Assembly (NCBI GenBank): GCA_019744775.1
Contig: JAIETZ010000004.1
Coordinates: forward strand, 1-64,000
Direction: 5' to 3'
DNA from: Candidatus Obscuribacterales bacterium
Lineage (GTDB): Bacteria > Cyanobacteriota > Vampirovibrionia > Obscuribacterales > Obscuribacteraceae
DNA: 64,000 nucleotides
The first letter of the stretch is position 1. Every line of letters starts with the position of its first letter. Positions 26,701 through 29,700 of this stretch are shown here, one piece after another. The notes beneath the pieces are model-generated. The model searched no databases and had not been told where the DNA came from. It was given only the letters and a program-made list of their open reading frames with translations. A program made the position numbers and the translations under genes.

Positions 26701-29700
26701 ACTCAGTAATCTCAGCCTCCGGTGCCGGTTCCGGCCATGGTGGAAATATAGTTATGGAATTTAATTCCAATGATTCATTTGATATCGGCAGTGGACTTTC
26801 AAACAGCAACGGTGTCGGAGGCAACATCTCTGCTTTTGCCGACAGCGGCAATGGCGGCAGTTTCTCTGTTGTGGCAGATGACGACACTGATCTTTATATC
26901 AACCTAAATAACACGATAAATGTATCATCAAACTCCGGAACACAAGGAACTATCAATCTTAACTATCAACAGCCAGGCATTGACCTGACTCCTGATCCAA
27001 CCAGCTATGTTTATGTCGTTGGCAATTCCTCAAGCGAACTTTTAGGTACCACTTATGCTGAAGGTGTGGGCATAGACATTAACCTATCCAAGTCCAACAC
27101 AACCCTAACCATCGGCACGCTTAGCGCTACGGGAAGCAATGTCACGATAACTGCCAACACAGGCAACTCAAGCGTTGTTCTTTTAAACACATCTACAATA
27201 ACATCCGACTTAGGCAATATTACCGTTAACACTACAAACATCACAATTGATGGCGACATGTCAGCTGCCCTGGGCTCTATCACCATACAAAGTTCCGGAG
27301 ACTTACATGTGAGCGGCAGTGGCAGCCTGGAAGCCAGTAACAGCGTTTACTCAAACTCTTTCAACACCTACTCTCCTACCGGTGTCATTCGATTTGAGGA
27401 TGGAACTTCACTAACACAAGTCGGTCAAGGTACAACACTGGTACTTGCACCATTTATAGAATTTGGTGCCGATGTCGTATTTTCAAATGATTATACCGGT
27501 AACAGCCTGGGTTATATATTCGGTCGTGGCTCGTCTCCCATAGTAGTCACCTTAACGTCCAATTCCACGGTCACTTTTAATACGTCGGACTCCGGACTAA
27601 TTCAGTTTGATAGTGTTGCCGGATCGCTCACTTTCAATGCTTCAGGCACTGGCAATGCACAATTGACAACAACTGGAACAACAGGAATAAATATCTGGTC
27701 TTCCGAAAACGACCTGACTATTAATCAGCATGTGACAATCAACAGTGGTGGCACGCTCTCTGTTTATACTTTGGATGGACCGACCGATCAAATTATCAAT
27801 CATGGGTCATTAATAGGTGCCGGCCAGATAAATATTTCAGGAGAGGGCAATTTGAACCTCGTCAGTGACGGCACTGTTCAAGCGTCAACAATTGCTTTAA
27901 CGGCTTTTACGGGAGATTTTTCAACCGCGTCCATTAATGCAACCGTGACAAGCCTTACAGGCACCGTGACGGCAACAGCAAATAATACGATCAATCTAAC
28001 GGCTTCTTCACCACTAACTTTAGGACTTATCGAATCTGCTAATGGTTCAACAACAATTGTCGCCGACGGCGACATTCACGTTACAAATAACATTCAAGTT
28101 ACCGAAGGCAACCTCATACTGCAAGATCTAAACACAGTCGATGGATTCATTGATATAGACAGCGGCGTCACAATATCTGCAACCACTACAGGTAACACTC
28201 TGGGCCGTGTTTATATCTTCATCGGCACCTCACTGCCGAGCGGCACCAACAGTACAGCTCCCGGCAACGTGGTTGTTTCCAATACCAATGGTGGCACTAC
28301 ATATTTTGGAGCCAATAGCATCACAGCGTCAGCTCCGGATAATCATGTAAATTCAAACGGCAGTGTCGTTATTTTCGACACAGGTTCCCTGTCAGCCAAC
28401 TCAATATCATTAGGCGGCAATGTCACAATCAACGGAACATCACAACCTCCGGTTGATGGGCCGATTTACAGCCTTGACTTCACCGATCCAAATCTCACCG
28501 CTCTAATCATCCAACTGCAAGGAGAAAGTCTAATTGGCGGCACATTGCAGGTCGATGCACAAGGCGTTGCAACAGGCGGCAACGCCATCATCGGCTCCAA
28601 CATGCTGTCCAGCACACTCACCGGAACCAATATTCCAACCGGTGTAACTGTTACCTTTGACGGTTTTACAGCCTCAAACCCATTGAATATCAACGTCAGC
28701 GGTTCCAGTCTCTCTCCAATAGCCACAATATCCGGCACTGCTCAATTTATCACATCAGGTTCTCCATCCGGTGGTCTAATTAACATAGCCTCGGATCAAG
28801 CTTCCGAAAACGGCCGCCCTGCATTCCTTCTAACTGGTACAGGTCAACTAATCAGTGACGGTAGTTTGTCACTTTCGGCATCCGGAACGATGACTCTTGC
28901 AGGTACAGTATCCGCTGAGACAAACTTGACACTAGCCACTACAGCCAACAACGGCAATATCAACATTACAGGTCCAGTTTCTGCTACTAATGCGGTCAGT
29001 CTATCGGTCAACGGCAACGGTAAAGTCACAGGCACTGTTGATTCACCAGCATTAAGTTTCGCATCCTCAATGGGTAATCTTGGTTCTTCCACCGGCAGTC
29101 GTTTCAATAGTAATGCGCAATCTATATCCGTAAATACAGGTGGCGATGCATTTATCGGTAATACCAGCACCGGCACTTTGACACTAGGCGCTACATCGGT
29201 TCGCAATCTAGACTTAACCAACAACCACGCTGTTACATTGTCTTCCACTCTACAAGCCAGCCAAAGCGCTTCAATTTTAGTCACCGGCAATAACGGCGGG
29301 GTTACACTCAACGGTAACTTCACCGCACCCAATTGGGTGGACATGGTAGCTAATGGTACCGGTGACATCGTGCAAAATGCCGGCACTATTAGAACTTCAA
29401 GTGTCTACCTCAAATCAGGCTCCGGCAACATCGGCTCTTCCGGTTCACCCATTCAAACTAGTGCTTTCTATACAACCTTCATTACCTCCGGCGGTGAAGT
29501 TCATCTCAACTCCTCCAACTCTATCCGCGTACACAACCCATCTTCAGGCTCGGTCATCGATATTACTTCCAATGGTCAAGTTGAAGTTGCTCAACCGATA
29601 ACATCTTCAAGCAGCGTTACCTTCCACGGCGCAGGGACAATTATTCTTTCCGCCAACATCACTGCTACATCATTCACCTCCCTTTACGGCAATGGTCACG

